This document shows, piece after piece, positions 37,391 to 45,207 of a stretch of 51,454 nucleotides of DNA. Under the pieces are notes generated by a model. The model was not told where the DNA came from. It did not search any database and saw only the letters and a program-made list of their open reading frames with translations. Source of the DNA: Tychonema sp. LEGE 07203 (lineage in GTDB: Bacteria > Cyanobacteriota > Cyanobacteriia > Cyanobacteriales > Microcoleaceae); contig NZ_JADEXD010000022.1 in the NCBI RefSeq assembly GCF_015207285.1, positions 1 through 51,454 of the forward strand, in the 5' to 3' direction. Within the stretch, counting starts at the first letter, position 1. The number at the start of each line of letters is the position of its first letter. The position numbers and the translations under genes are program-made.

Positions 37391-37591
37391 TTGAACTCTA
37401 CTTTAAAACGTTACCCAGCTTGCTCCGTGCGCGAAGATGTCAGTGAGTACGTAGCACACCTACAGCTTCACATGACTTTACAAGCTCGCAATTTGCTCCC
37501 TAGCATTACTACCGCTAAGGACAGTCGCGAACAACTGTTGCAGCAAACTCAGGCTCATTTTGAGAAACGTGTTTCTCGACAATCTCTTTAA
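37391..37591 (+). CDS. Small hypothetical protein (66 residues)
   Basis: I choose TTG at 37391 because AGGAG (37380-37384) precedes it by 6 bp; the longer frame from GTG at 37337 has no comparable site. The product is mainly helical and charged (SVREDVSEYVAHLQLHMTLQ in the middle), with no membrane segment or cysteine pattern beyond one Cys. Family not recognised. It is probably a real small protein, as it is followed by a good hairpin terminator about 70 bp downstream. Confidence 0.6.
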   Translation: MNSTLKRYPACSVREDVSEYVAHLQLHMTLQARNLLPSITTAKDSREQLLQQTQAHFEKRVSRQSL

Positions 37592-37659
37592 AATAAATTT
37601 TCGGTTTCGCCCATAGTCGATCGCCCGCGATCGATAGTTTGGCCAAATTTTATAGACAC

Positions 37660-37693
37660 AGAAACCCGGTATATTCAAAAATACCGGGTTTCT
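37660..37693 (+). terminator. 13-bp perfect hairpin, AGAAACCCGGTAT family
   Basis: AGAAACCCGGTAT (37660-37672) pairs with ATACCGGGTTTCT (37681-37693), followed by TTT. It is likely the terminator of the small gene, but it also belongs to the dispersed GAAACCCGGTTTC palindrome family of this genome. Confidence 0.7.
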
Positions 37694-37732
37694 TTTCGGC
37701 TAATTAGCCACTTCTGCCCGATATTCGGTAAG

Positions 37733-39637
37733 ATGCGTGGGATATGGTTGAGTTTGATATTTATGCGAATTCCGATTATTGCATTTTTGACTTTGGCGCA
37801 GGTGGGCTGCGGTGAATTGGCGGCGGGGGCGATCGATCCGACAGCCGCACCGACTGAGACACAGTTGAGAGAGGGAACCGCAGAGGTGCAGAGGGCGCAG
37901 AGGGAAGAGGATCGGGTCATTGGCGATAACTTAACGTTAAACCAAAATTTGTTATCGGTTCCAGTCTCAAACAGTCACGAATCGGATCGGGTGAACCTCA
38001 CATCTTCCACCATTCTCAAGAACGGGCAAGATGCCCGTTCCACAAAAGATGAATTTTCTGGTGGGGTGGGCATCTTGCCCGCCCATAAAAAGCTTATTGA
38101 GAATGGTGCAACATCTCAGGTGAACCCAATTGTGGGGAATTTACCGGCATCCGACGAGCTCGCGGTTGCTGGAGAAGTTAAATCGCCTTCTCTCAAGTCG
38201 AATCGCCGTAAAGATTTTACATCTGTGTTACAAACTCCGGCGACTGTCGCCACCATTGCCGAAATCCCGGAACCGGTAAACAGCAACGCCCGACAGCTAG
38301 GCGGTACTCTACAAATCAGTCAAGGGGGCAATGCTGAGGGCGTTTACGTGGCTGAGGTGAAAATTCGCTTTGTCAATTCCAGAGGCGAAGCAGTTGATAA
38401 AAAAGGGAATCCGATTGTTGGCAGAATTTCGGAAGATTTTATTCGGGGCGAGCTCAAACTCAAGGCGGGGGATAATTACAGCCAGCAAGTTGTACGATCG
38501 GACTTGCAGCAGTTGCAGCAGTTGGGATTGTTTGACAAGGTGACGGTTTCTACTGAAGAAGTTGGGACGGATGTTAATGTAATTTACAATGTCCAAGAGC
38601 GATCGGCTCGTTCTTTTGGTGCGAGTGCTAGCATTAGCGATGATGTTGGTGTTGCTATTCCTCTTTCATATACCGATCGAACTTTCGGCACCATCCCGCA
38701 GCGGCTGTCGGTGCAACTTGAACCCAGCCTCCGAGGTATTCAGTACGATGTCGAGTTTGTCAGCCCTTACGTTGCCGCCGAAGATTGTTTGGGATACAGT
38801 GTGAGGACTTTTGGCAATCGCAGAATATCCGAAATTTTCAACAATGATATTAATTTGCCCAACGGCGATCGAGTTAGGGAACTTCGCATCGGGGGAAATC
38901 TCGCAGTTACCCGACCTTTAGGCGATTGGCGGGGAACTTTAGGATTGAATTATACCAATATCAGCACGCGCGATCGCAACTTAAATATTGCCCGCCGCGA
39001 CCAACTCGGCAATCCTCTCACATTCAGCGGTTCCGGCGTGGATGAATTATACACTGTTTCTTTTGGCGCGACGCGCGATCGGCGCAACAATCCCTTCAAC
39101 CCCACCAGCGGCTCGATTCTCAGCCTCAGCACCGAGCAGTCGATACCTCTGGGACGCGGTAACATTGTCAGCAACCGCCTGCTAGCAAACTACATACATT
39201 ATGTCCCAGTCACTTTGCTCGGCATCAGCGAGTCCGAAACCCTGCCAGAAATGCTGGCTTTTAACCTGCAAGCGGGCACTGTAATCGGAGATTTGCCCCC
39301 AACAGAAGCATTTCGCCTCGGCGGGCGCAATTCCGTGCGCGGTTACGATAGCGGAGATATTGGTAGCGGGCGGAGTTATTTTTTGGCTTCCGGCGAGTAT
39401 CGGTTTCCCGTCGGTAGCGATGTCGGCGGCGTGATATTTGTTGATTTTGCCTCGGATTTGGGAACCGGTGACAGCGTGTTGGGAAAACCGGCTTCGGTGA
39501 GGGATAAACCGGGGAGTGGGGCGGCTGTCGGTTTGGGCGTGAGGGTGCGATCGCCCTTTGGATTAATTCGCTTAGATATGGGTATTGGCGACTCCGGCGA
39601 AACTAAATTTGTGCTCGGTACAAAGCAGCGATTTTAA
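37733..39637 (+). CDS. Omp85/BamA-family outer-membrane protein
   Basis: 634 residues. An N-terminal signal-like helix (RIPIIAFLTLAQVGCG, about 11-26; ATG at 37763 is an alternative start) is followed by about 160 residues of low similarity to anything and then one POTRA-type domain (about 203-290, ending VVRSDLQQLQQLGLFDKVTV and YNVQER). The beta-barrel runs from about 295 to 634, including the Omp85 loop-6 motif VRGYDSGDIGSG and a C-terminal Phe, as usual for barrel proteins inserted by the BAM machinery. Full cyanobacterial Omp85 proteins usually carry three POTRA domains, so this one is short. Part of the N-terminal linker (about 86-131) is encoded by an inserted miniature element. The role may be protein transport or assembly at the outer membrane. 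Confidence 0.85.
   Translation: MRGIWLSLIFMRIPIIAFLTLAQVGCGELAAGAIDPTAAPTETQLREGTAEVQRAQREEDRVIGDNLTLNQNLLSVPVSNSHESDRVNLTSSTILKNGQDARSTKDEFSGGVGILPAHKKLIENGATSQVNPIVGNLPASDELAVAGEVKSPSLKSNRRKDFTSVLQTPATVATIAEIPEPVNSNARQLGGTLQISQGGNAEGVYVAEVKIRFVNSRGEAVDKKGNPIVGRISEDFIRGELKLKAGDNYSQQVVRSDLQQLQQLGLFDKVTVSTEEVGTDVNVIYNVQERSARSFGASASISDDVGVAIPLSYTDRTFGTIPQRLSVQLEPSLRGIQYDVEFVSPYVAAEDCLGYSVRTFGNRRISEIFNNDINLPNGDRVRELRIGGNLAVTRPLGDWRGTLGLNYTNISTRDRNLNIARRDQLGNPLTFSGSGVDELYTVSFGATRDRRNNPFNPTSGSILSLSTEQSIPLGRGNIVSNRLLANYIHYVPVTLLGISESETLPEMLAFNLQAGTVIGDLPPTEAFRLGGRNSVRGYDSGDIGSGRSYFLASGEYRFPVGSDVGGVIFVDFASDLGTGDSVLGKPASVRDKPGSGAAVGLGVRVRSPFGLIRLDMGIGDSGETKFVLGTKQRF
37990..38126 (+). mobile_element. 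121-bp miniature element inside the Omp85 gene with 8-bp target duplication
   Basis: Direct repeats GGTGAACC at 37990-37997 and 38119-38126 flank a 121-bp body (37998-38118). The body ends are inverted repeats of 22 bp with four mismatches (common core CACCATTCTCAA on the left, TTGAGAATGGTG on the right). Inside are the palindrome GAACGGGCA-AGA-TGCCCGTTC and a GGTGGGGTGGGCATCTTGCC block. The body plus one duplication equals 129 bp (43 codons), and the frame remains open. Confidence 0.85.
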
Positions 39638-39656
39638 GAAGGATTGGTGCAATAAG

Positions 39657-39760
39657 TAAGCTGTTGCGACATTTAACCTGTATCTCAAAAAACAATCTTC
39701 ACAATGAGTGGGGTGTCCCGCCCGCGGAGAATATGCAATGTTTATTTGCGCGACAGCTTA
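39657..39760 (-). repeat. TAAGCTGT...ACAGCTTA miniature element, second copy (inverted)
   Basis: 104 bp bounded by TAAGCTGT (39657-39664) and ACAGCTTA (39753-39760), and similar to 4949-5062 read in the other direction. It starts 19 bp after the Omp85 stop codon. It is followed directly by a heptamer tract (CAACAGT/CATCAGT) at 39767-39871, and the gap up to the HEAT gene holds nothing else that I can name. Confidence 0.7.
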
Positions 39761-39936
39761 GTTATCAGTTAACAGTCATCAGTCAACAGTCATCAGTCAA
39801 CAGTCAACAATCAACAGTCATCAATCATCAGTCAACAATCAACAGTCATCAGTCAACAGTCAACAATCAACAGTTTTTGACCTGTTTGTTGACAGCAACG
39901 AACATTCTTCTGTCCCCACAATTTTGCAGTGAATTC

Positions 39937-41238
39937 CTAAGGGTTTGGTTTCTTAATATCAATAATTTTCGGTTTCTCATCCTCCGCGGGCGGATAAAAC
40001 TTAAACTTATTGATCGCCGCACTTGCCGCCACCGCCACAGCGCTATCTGTATCTCGCAAAGCTTTTTCCAACAGCGGAATTACTTTTTCCGACTTAATCA
40101 TTGCGAGTGCTTCCACAGCAGCTTCGCGCACCTCCGGCTGAAAATCTTCAGCTAATTTTCCCAAAGTTTCTATTACTCTCTGAGTGTCGGTTCTCAGAGC
40201 ATTAGCAGCAGCCATTTGACCGAAAGCAGACGCTGCAAACTTGCGGGTTTCTGTGTCCTGACTTTGAACTAATCCCATCAACTGCGCCACCGAATGAGTT
40301 GCTGACTGTCTTGCTGTTTGAGGCTGTTGTTCGACTTCGGCTTGTTGCTCTAAATCAATTGATTGTGGTTCGGAATAATCTGTGTAATTTAAATCTTGTT
40401 CAACTGCTGTTTGATTTAACTCGCTTGACTGTTCTTGCCAAACTTCTGGTTGCGGCAAATATTCTCCAACTTCTGTTTGATTTAACTCGCCCAACTGCGG
40501 CGGCGGAACTTCTTGTTGTTGGAGATTATTCTCGTACTGCTGTTGCAAAGACATGATAGTAGCTTGCATCTGAGCTTCGTGAGCTTGCAACTGTTCGTTA
40601 GCTGCTTGCAACTGACTCTCGTACTGTTCTTGCAAAGCCTGCATACTTAACTGCATCTCAACCTCGCGGTTCTCGTATTCCTCGACAGTTTGTCTCAATC
40701 TAATTTCGTGTTCGTTTTGCAAGTTTTGCAAATGTTCCTCGATTTGAGCTTGATAATTGTGATGCAATTCGTCAGCAACTCTGAGTAAATGATGTTCGTG
40801 TTCTGCTTGCAAAGATTGCAGATTTTCTTGCAGCTTAGCATTGTGAGCTGCTTCTAATTCCTGGCTGACTTGTTGTCGGAGCTGATTCTCGTGTGCGCCA
40901 GCAACTTGTTGGAGCCTGTCCCGTTCTGCCACAATTTGTTGGAGCTGATTTTCGTATTGAGCCGCAACTTGTTGGAGCTGATTTTCGTATTGAGTTGTAA
41001 CTTGTCTGAGTAAAGTTTCGTGTTCGACAGTGGATTGTCTGGGCCTATCTTCCCCTTCTGTGCCCTGAGAACCGGCATTTTGTTGCATCCGAGATATCTG
41101 AGCTAGTTCTATATCCTGAGCTATTCTGCGGGTTTGCTGCAAGTGTTCTTGCTTTTGTTTCTTTAACCGTTTTTCCAGTAACGAGTAAGCAACTGCTACC
41201 CCTGTCAAAAAACCTACGATCGCTCCTATGATACCCAC
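39937..41238 (-). CDS. Membrane-anchored coiled-coil protein with C-terminal HEAT repeats
   Basis: 433 residues from GTG at 41238. This start has AGGAGG (41253-41248) 9 bp upstream, and the product begins directly with a membrane helix (GIIGAIVGFLTGVAVAYSLL, residues 2-21). A longer frame from ATG at 41283 begins at the CPBP stop codon. Residues about 25-245 form a Gln-rich coiled coil with near-repeats (TQYENQLQQVAAQYENQLQQ). A low-complexity Gln/Glu region follows, then two to three HEAT repeats (about 325-415: TRKFAASAFGQMAA, VREAAVEALAMI, VAVAASAAINKF). It is likely a scaffold at the cytoplasmic membrane; no enzymatic motif is seen. Confidence 0.8.
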   Translation of the reverse strand: MGIIGAIVGFLTGVAVAYSLLEKRLKKQKQEHLQQTRRIAQDIELAQISRMQQNAGSQGTEGEDRPRQSTVEHETLLRQVTTQYENQLQQVAAQYENQLQQIVAERDRLQQVAGAHENQLRQQVSQELEAAHNAKLQENLQSLQAEHEHHLLRVADELHHNYQAQIEEHLQNLQNEHEIRLRQTVEEYENREVEMQLSMQALQEQYESQLQAANEQLQAHEAQMQATIMSLQQQYENNLQQQEVPPPQLGELNQTEVGEYLPQPEVWQEQSSELNQTAVEQDLNYTDYSEPQSIDLEQQAEVEQQPQTARQSATHSVAQLMGLVQSQDTETRKFAASAFGQMAAANALRTDTQRVIETLGKLAEDFQPEVREAAVEALAMIKSEKVIPLLEKALRDTDSAVAVAASAAINKFKFYPPAEDEKPKIIDIKKPNP

Positions 41239-41283
41239 GATGGAGTTCCTCCTGACAATATAGTGATGCTGGACTTTGTACAT

Positions 41284-41865
41284 TTAACCATACAGCCTTC
41301 TGTAACCGCCCAATAGCAGCAGCCAAGCTGTAACGGCCAGCCAGTGAACCGCCACTGCAGGCCAGATGGAACCGCTTTGCAGGTATGCGATGGAGCACGC
41401 TACCCCCAAAATTGCCGCCAGCAGCAAAAACACCGGATTCATGAAGGTCGATCGACCGATCGGGTAAAAAGTCAGCGCGTTCAGCGGGTGGTAAACTACA
41501 AACAGCACCAAACTCACCCATCCCCAAAACCACAGCATTAACCCAGAAGCATTTTCTCCAGGGTGCGGCAGCATTAACACGCGGAAAAATACTTCCTCGC
41601 TCAGCCCCGGAGTTAACAAACAGCCTATCAGCACTCCGGTAATGGTAGGCGAAGAGGTTTGCACGTCTACTTTCAGAAATCCCGATCCAAAACCGACGGG
41701 AAGGGCGATCGCAGTGTAAACTAACGCCAGCATAGCTGCAACCAGCCAGTCGGTGAAATCGGGAATAGTTGAAACAGCCAGGGTGACGCGGCGCGCCAGT
41801 AAGTCCAGCAGCCCGATCGGGCTAAATTTTAACACAATCAAATTTATCATAAAAGTTTTAAACAT
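41284..41865 (-). CDS. CPBP (CAAX/Abi-type) intramembrane protease
   Basis: 193 residues with about five membrane helices. The CPBP motif SEEVFFR is at 89-95 (E90, E91, R95), and FVVYH at 122-126 gives the second motif His (H126); a further His H174 lies in VHWLAVTAW. Such proteins are type II CAAX prenyl-endopeptidase relatives (glutamic intramembrane proteases), often linked to bacteriocin self-protection or scaffold functions. The stop codon TAA is followed immediately by the ATG of the longer HEAT-protein frame, so the two genes are probably one operon. Confidence 0.82.
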   Translation of the reverse strand: MFKTFMINLIVLKFSPIGLLDLLARRVTLAVSTIPDFTDWLVAAMLALVYTAIALPVGFGSGFLKVDVQTSSPTITGVLIGCLLTPGLSEEVFFRVLMLPHPGENASGLMLWFWGWVSLVLFVVYHPLNALTFYPIGRSTFMNPVFLLLAAILGVACSIAYLQSGSIWPAVAVHWLAVTAWLLLLGGYRRLYG

Positions 41866-41896
41866 ATATTAGTAGTCGGAATAAGGCCTTGTCATT

Positions 41897-41992
41897 ACCC
41901 GGTTTCTGGGATCTGTGCCGGGAATCAGAAACCGGGTTTCTTCCTCTATCGGGCGTGGGGATGCGTAAATTATCGCAGAAACCCGGTTTCTT
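41897..41992. repeat. Cluster of GAAACCCGGTTTC palindromes
   Basis: ACCCGGTTTCTG (41897-41908) pairs with CAGAAACCGGGT (41936-41947), and a third unit GAAACCCGGTTTC lies at about 41978-41990. The same unit occurs at 9.1, 14.7, 18.9 and 37.7 kb. The gap from 41993 to 42220 has no gene I can support. Confidence 0.7.
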
Positions 41993-42220
41993 TGAATGTC
42001 GCGCCTGACGAGCCAGAGACGGGCGATCGAGAAACCTGATTTTTGAACTGCGGTGCGCGAGTAAACTGAGCAGACGAACAATTGCCAAAATCGGCAAACA
42101 TCCTCAAATTATTTGCGTCAACCTGTGTTAAATCTGCCCGATATCTGCGGTTAAAAGAGCGAGAGAAGACTTTTGCAATGCAAGTCTAGTACCTCAGAAT
42201 CAAAAGCACAAAATGTGTGT

Positions 42221-42330
42221 TATACCATTTTTCTAAAGATGTGGTATGGATCGAGTTTTAGCTCCCCCCCGAACTCGCGGGGGGGTTGGGGGGGGGTAAT
42301 ATCTAGCGCTACTTTATTCCATTGGTATTA
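42221..42330 (+). repeat. TATACCAT...ATTGGTATTA miniature element with C/G tract
   Basis: The left end TATACCATTTTTCTAAAGAT, a centre with CCCCCCC and GGGGGGTTGGGGGGGG, and the right end TAGCGCTACTTTATTCCATT with GGTATTA. A second copy with nearly the same layout is at 48275-48381. It ends 26 bp from the trpF stop codon side. Confidence 0.75.
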
Positions 42331-42356
42331 AAAACTAGCTTTTTCCCAATTACCAA

Positions 42357-43007
42357 TTACCTAGTATTAGCAATTTGATTTAAGTTAGCAAACAACTGAG
42401 CAACTTTGGTCAAATCCTTATCTCCCGGCGCTATTTCTACGCCGCTCGAAAGGTCAACACCGCTGAAGTTATTACCCTTGGCGCTATCAATTGCATTTAA
42501 AATATTATCCGCTGTTAAACCGCCCGCCAGCAGCCAAGGACACTGCGGTCTAAACTCTGCTAACATCATCCAGTCTATAGTTTTGCCGGTACCGCCGAGT
42601 TGAGTTTGATGGTAAGCATCCAGCAGTAAAGTATCGACACGAAGGGCATAAATAGCAGCGCTGGCTAAAGTTTCAGGAGTCTTCACTCTCAAAGCTTTGA
42701 TAATTTCAATTTCCGGCAAAAACTCCCGCAGCGCAGCGCAATATTCCGCTGTTTCATCTCCGTGCAACTGCACCCCGCTTAAATTTGACTCGACCGCTAC
42801 TTGACAGATGTTTTCTATTGTGGTGTTAGCAAAAACGCCGATGCGATCGACATTTTTGGGCAACTGTTCGACAATCAGGCGAATTGTTTGGGGGCTGACA
42901 TAGCGCTCCGAAGCGGGTACGCAGATAAACCCTAAAGCATCAGCTCCCAAACGGGCGATCGCCATTCCCTGGTCTAATTTCGTGATTCCGCAAATTTTCA
43001 CCCGCAA
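42357..43007 (-). CDS. trpF: Phosphoribosylanthranilate isomerase
   Basis: 216 residues from TTG at 43007. I prefer this start because AAGGAGG (43021-43015) precedes it by 7 bp; the longer frame (43037) would begin with another TTG lying upstream of that Shine-Dalgarno. The enzyme catalyses the third step of tryptophan synthesis, the Amadori rearrangement of phosphoribosylanthranilate. Evidence: VKICGIT at 3-9 (catalytic Cys C6), [20 protein letters not shown] in the middle, [29 protein letters not shown] and [11 protein letters not shown] near the end, the full TIM-barrel signature set. There are no other trp genes nearby, as is common in cyanobacteria. Confidence 0.95.
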   Translation of the reverse strand: MRVKICGITKLDQGMAIARLGADALGFICVPASERYVSPQTIRLIVEQLPKNVDRIGVFANTTIENICQVAVESNLSGVQLHGDETAEYCAALREFLPEIEIIKALRVKTPETLASAAIYALRVDTLLLDAYHQTQLGGTGKTIDWMMLAEFRPQCPWLLAGGLTADNILNAIDSAKGNNFSGVDLSSGVEIAPGDKDLTKVAQLFANLNQIANTR

Positions 43008-43104
43008 TTTTTTTCCTCCTTGCTGAATTTGTATCAAAATATAAACGAATTGTTAACTATTAAAACAAATCTTAGTTTAATGCAAAATGCTTTTTATAAT
43101 TCTG

Positions 43105-43270
43105 TAATGCCAATTTCTTATGAAGCTGCAGAGAATTCCGATCCCCCTAAAAGAGAGCGGGCACGGGGCAACCGCCCCTACAAAATGGAAGAGTCTACTC
43201 TTTCGTTCCCCTTAAGAAGGGGGATGCGAGGGGGATCGAAATAGGTCCAACTTCATAAAAAATCGGTATA
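43105..43270 (+). repeat. TAATGCCAAT...ATCGGTATA miniature element upstream of psaK
   Basis: 166 bp with ends TAATGCCAATTTCTTATGAAG and, as reverse complement, TATACCGATTTTTTATGAAG (imperfect inverted repeat of 20-21 bp). The inside carries CGATCCCCCT and AGGGGGATCG inverted arms and a GCGGGCACGGGGCAACCGCC block. It ends 38 bp before the psaK ATG and so probably occupies the psaK promoter region. Ends and C/G core make it a relative of the element at 42221. Confidence 0.75.
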
Positions 43271-43308
43271 ACCATGAATATTATCTGTGAAATCAGGAGC
43301 ATTAAAAC

Positions 43309-43593
43309 ATGATTAACTCATCTTTGCTGTTAGCGATACAATCAACCACTCCCTCAACGCCGGAGTGGTCGCCAATGGTAGGACTGACAATGATTTTATG
43401 CAATTTGCTCGCGATCGCGATCGGCTACTACGGCATCAACAAAGAAAACCGAGGCAAAGGCCCAGCTTTACCCGTTGCAGTCCCTGGAATGTTCAAAGGC
43501 TTCGGCATCCCGGAATTGCTGGCAACAGCCAGCTTGGGCCACTTGCTGGGGGCTGGAGTCATCTTGGGCTTGGGTAACGCCGGAGTTCTTTAG
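43309..43593 (+). CDS. psaK: Photosystem I reaction-centre subunit PsaK
   Basis: 94 residues. PsaK is a small peripheral photosystem I subunit in the thylakoid membrane with two helices. It binds chlorophyll/carotenoid and helps energy transfer from phycobilisomes (state transitions). Visible: an N-terminal leader-like stretch (MINSSLLLAIQST), helix 1 (PMVGLTMILCNLLAIAIGYY, about 21-40), a positively charged loop (INKENRGKGPALP), and helix 2 (GIPELLATASLGHLLGAGVI, about 65-84), all as in cyanobacterial PsaK. AGGAG at 43295-43299 is 9 bp before the ATG. A miniature repeat sits directly upstream. Cyanobacteria often have two psaK genes; which this is cannot be told. Confidence 0.96.
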   Translation: MINSSLLLAIQSTTPSTPEWSPMVGLTMILCNLLAIAIGYYGINKENRGKGPALPVAVPGMFKGFGIPELLATASLGHLLGAGVILGLGNAGVL

Positions 43594-43674
43594 AAATCGC
43601 GGCAACCGGAGAGGCAAGGGGGAGAACAGATATAATAGAAACTCTTTGTTGCTCTCCTTTCCCAAGAAAATTTC

Positions 43675-44871
43675 ATGCAGACAGCTTGGCGAATCGGCTC
43701 TTTATTTGGCATCCCCCTACTGATAGATTATTCGTGGTTTATAATTTTAGCCCTAGCAACCCGCGAATATGCCAGCAGTTACCGCCTGTGGGGGCCTGCG
43801 CTCTCCTGGAGTGCAGGGTTGGCCATAGCTCTGATGCTGTTTGGTTCGGTGCTGTTGCACGAACTAGGACACAGCTTGGCGGCTATATCGCAAGGGATTA
43901 AAGTTAATTCTATTACTCTATTCTTATTTGGCGGAGTTGCATCGATCGACTCGGAATCAAAAACTCCCGGTCAAGCTTTTCAAGTAGCCATCGCCGGCCC
44001 TCTGATCAGCTTCGCGCTGTTTTTAATCCTCGGTTTGGGTTCTCAAGTTCTCCCTCAAACAAGTTTGATTGCTATTGTAACAGAGAGGGTAGCAGAAATA
44101 AATTTAGTTTTGGGATTGTTTAACTTAATTCCCGGCTTGCCTTTGGACGGAGGACAAGTTTTAAAATCAGCAATTTGGAAAATTACCGGCTCTCGATTTG
44201 CCGGCATTCGCTGGGCGGCAAAAACAGGACAAGTTTTGGGTTGGTTGGCGGTTGCTTTTGGTCTAAGTGTATGTTTGTTAGCGCGCCAGTACGGCGGCTT
44301 GTGGATTGCGCTGATCGGCTGGTTTGCGATTCGGAATGCCACAGCCTACAGAGACTTTGCTTCGCTGCAAGAAGCTTTGCTCACAACTAAAGCCGGCGAT
44401 GCGATGAGCCGCGAGTTTCGAGTTGTAGATGCAGATTTGACTTTGCGAGAATTTGCCGATCGCTATTTGTTAGAAGTCAATCCGTTTGCATTTTACATTG
44501 CTGCGACCAACGGGCGGGATTTGGGCTTAGTGTCGATCGACGATATCCGCTTGACAGAGCGCAGTCAGTGGCAAATTCAGACTTTGCACAACATTTTGCA
44601 ACCCCTGGCAAAAACCCCCACAGTCTCAGAAAAAGCATCCATCGCAGAAGTAATTAACACAATGGAAGCCGGTCAACTCTCCCGAATCATCGTCCTCTCG
44701 CCCATTGGTTCAGTCGTAGGGACGATCGATCGGGGCGACATCGTGAAAGTTTTGGCGAAATACCTCAAACCCCAGATTTCCGAAGCCGACATCAAGCGCA
44801 GCAAAGAAGAAAACATTTATCCCCAGGGATTGCAGTTAGATGCGATCGCCAAAACAGCACGGGAAAATTAA
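43675..44871 (+). CDS. Site-2 protease family (M50B) zinc metalloprotease with CBS domains
   Basis: 398 residues. The intramembrane protease core has HELGH at 62-66 (zinc ligands H62 and H66, catalytic E63) and the third ligand D158 in NLIPGLPLDGG. Five to six membrane helices lie between residues 8 and 225. The C-terminal part (about 240-380) contains two CBS domains, a regulatory pair that often binds adenine nucleotides. Such S2P-like proteins cleave membrane-bound transcription factors or signal remnants. Starts 81 bp after psaK; co-transcription is possible but not shown. The short leader before ATG has no good Shine-Dalgarno. Confidence 0.9.
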   Translation: MQTAWRIGSLFGIPLLIDYSWFIILALATREYASSYRLWGPALSWSAGLAIALMLFGSVLLHELGHSLAAISQGIKVNSITLFLFGGVASIDSESKTPGQAFQVAIAGPLISFALFLILGLGSQVLPQTSLIAIVTERVAEINLVLGLFNLIPGLPLDGGQVLKSAIWKITGSRFAGIRWAAKTGQVLGWLAVAFGLSVCLLARQYGGLWIALIGWFAIRNATAYRDFASLQEALLTTKAGDAMSREFRVVDADLTLREFADRYLLEVNPFAFYIAATNGRDLGLVSIDDIRLTERSQWQIQTLHNILQPLAKTPTVSEKASIAEVINTMEAGQLSRIIVLSPIGSVVGTIDRGDIVKVLAKYLKPQISEADIKRSKEENIYPQGLQLDAIAKTAREN

Positions 44872-44935
44872 AAATTGGGCATCAACCATCGGCATAATTG
44901 ACAAGTTAAGATGCAAGTAAGTAGTCGGACATAAA

Positions 44936-45103
44936 TATAGCATTTCAAGCGAAAGATGAGGGGCATTGGCCCGCGCAGGGCATAGGGCGAGCGCGAAGCG
45001 GAGGGATTGGGCATTGGGCAAACAGGGCATCGGGCATCGGCCAAACAGGCCCGCGCAGGTCATTGGGCATTGGGCATACTTTACTTTCTTTAGAACCGCT
45101 ATA
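44936..45103 (+). repeat. TATAGC...GCTATA miniature element with GGGCATTGGGCAA units
   Basis: Ends TATAGC (44936-44941) and GCTATA (45098-45103). Arms CAAGCGAAAGATGAGG and TACTTTACTTTCTTTAGAAC are diverged from the family. The centre contains GGCCCGCGCAGGGCA units and GGGCATC/GGGCATT heptamers. It lies between the S2P gene and the CHASE2 cyclase. Confidence 0.8.
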
Positions 45104-45207
45104 AACGTTAATTCTGAGAAGCTAATTTCCTTGCTGTAAGGAACTTCAGGGCGATCGCATTATTCTTTTAATTATGACCGCCTCCGATCGCACTTTGTCA
45201 AATAGGG

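Noticed and set aside
41045..41533. 162-codon minus-strand frame overlapping the HEAT and CPBP genes
   Set aside because: It overlaps two genes with clear domain evidence in another frame, and its composition looks like a frameshifted reading.
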